Assembly (NCBI GenBank): GCA_004356555.1
Contig: SMWY01000074.1
Span: 1-14,232 of the forward strand
DNA: 14,232 bases
Origin: Candidatus Dadabacteria bacterium
Lineage (GTDB): Bacteria; Desulfobacterota_D; UBA1144; Nemesobacterales; UBA2774
Direction of reading: 5' to 3'
A model generated the notes under the pieces. It worked only from the letters and a program-made list of their open reading frames with translations. It ran no database searches and was not told the DNA's origin. Position numbers and translations under genes: made by a program. Shown piece after piece: positions 14,021 to 14,232 of this stretch (the stretch's first letter is position 1; every line of letters starts with the position of its first letter).

Positions 14021-14232
14021 ATGAAATTGTCTAATCAATACTCTTCTCTTCTATTAGACTCTGGTGGTGGCTGGTGCGGAGATCAAAGGGAAATCCCTTC
14101 TTATATAGCCTTTACACAGCCTGAAGTTTCCTTTTCCTCAAACGGTTGGGAAGTCACGATTAAATCTCATGGAAGCACTAAGCTTATTAACGCAGATCCG
14201 CTTGAAGTTTTAGACGACTATCTAAATCAAGG
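14021..14232 (+). CDS. Probable chorismate-binding enzyme (PabB/TrpE type), N-terminal part, cut by the window edge
   Basis: Seventy codons are open from an ATG at 14021 to the end of the window. The product begins MKLSNQYSSLLLDSGG and continues through QPEVSFSSNGWEVTIKSHGSTKLINADPLEVLDDYLNQ. This looks like the N-terminal domain of aminodeoxychorismate synthase component I or anthranilate synthase component I: an LLDS-type opening, a strand pair around a modified-residue loop, then the common (A/G)DPLExLxxxL helix. If so, it would convert chorismate toward p-aminobenzoate or anthranilate; the catalytic C-terminal domain lies outside the window. The frame is open upstream to about 13946, so an earlier non-ATG start is possible. 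No Shine-Dalgarno is seen; GTTAAT at 14003-14008 could be a -10 for a short-leader transcript. Family call is tentative. Confidence 0.55.
   Translation, partial: MKLSNQYSSLLLDSGGGWCGDQREIPSYIAFTQPEVSFSSNGWEVTIKSHGSTKLINADPLEVLDDYLNQ

Overview
The window reads as a chromosomal segment of a moderately AT-rich, two-membrane bacterium from a lineage I cannot place firmly. Support for a diderm comes from a short exosortase (an inner-membrane sorting enzyme known from Gram-negative bacteria), a secreted TlpA-like thioredoxin-fold protein and a quinone-linked ETF dehydrogenase. The mixture resembles deep-branching deltaproteobacteria-like marine or sediment groups, but that is inference only. Most genes are housekeeping genes in short transcription units on both strands, with no long operon.

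Layout. (1) Bases 48-2588, minus strand: a CPYC peroxiredoxin-like protein and the elongation factor LepA/EF4. (2) 2758-3363, plus: an exported TlpA-like redoxin with a CPFC site. (3) 3446-5315, minus: a two-gene overlapping unit of a Sua5/YrdC/YciO-family protein followed by a DUF1015 protein. (4) 5316-7603, plus: a regulatory region with a 14-bp direct repeat and two possible promoters, then groES, groEL and an intrinsic terminator. (5) 7651-8541, minus: an agmatinase/arginase-family enzyme. (6) 8704-9396, plus: a RadC-type JAMM protein with its own terminator. (7) 9506-10688, plus: an exosortase H-like protease/transpeptidase overlapping its probable membrane partner, meeting tail to tail (9 bp gap) a minus-strand multi-pass membrane protein with an HELGH zinc-protease motif. 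(8) 11741-13429, plus: an ETF-quinone oxidoreductase that lacks one of the four expected cluster cysteines. (9) 13430-14020: a decayed stretch with a fragment of an ABC-3 (metal-type) permease abutting a perfect REP-like hairpin and a larger imperfect inverted repeat. (10) 14021 to the edge, plus: the start of a probable chorismate-binding enzyme (PabB/TrpE type).

The genes do not form one pathway. The points most worth attention are: the exosortase pair next to an uncharacterised HELGH membrane protein, with no sorting-signal substrate in view; the variant ETF-QO; a mixture of genes with strong Shine-Dalgarno sequences and genes whose -10-like boxes lie so close to the start codon that their mRNAs would be leaderless; and the mobile-element-like scar near the right end. 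I see no CRISPR array, rRNA, tRNA or complete insertion sequence. No clearly new multi-gene system is evident beyond the exosortase neighbourhood.
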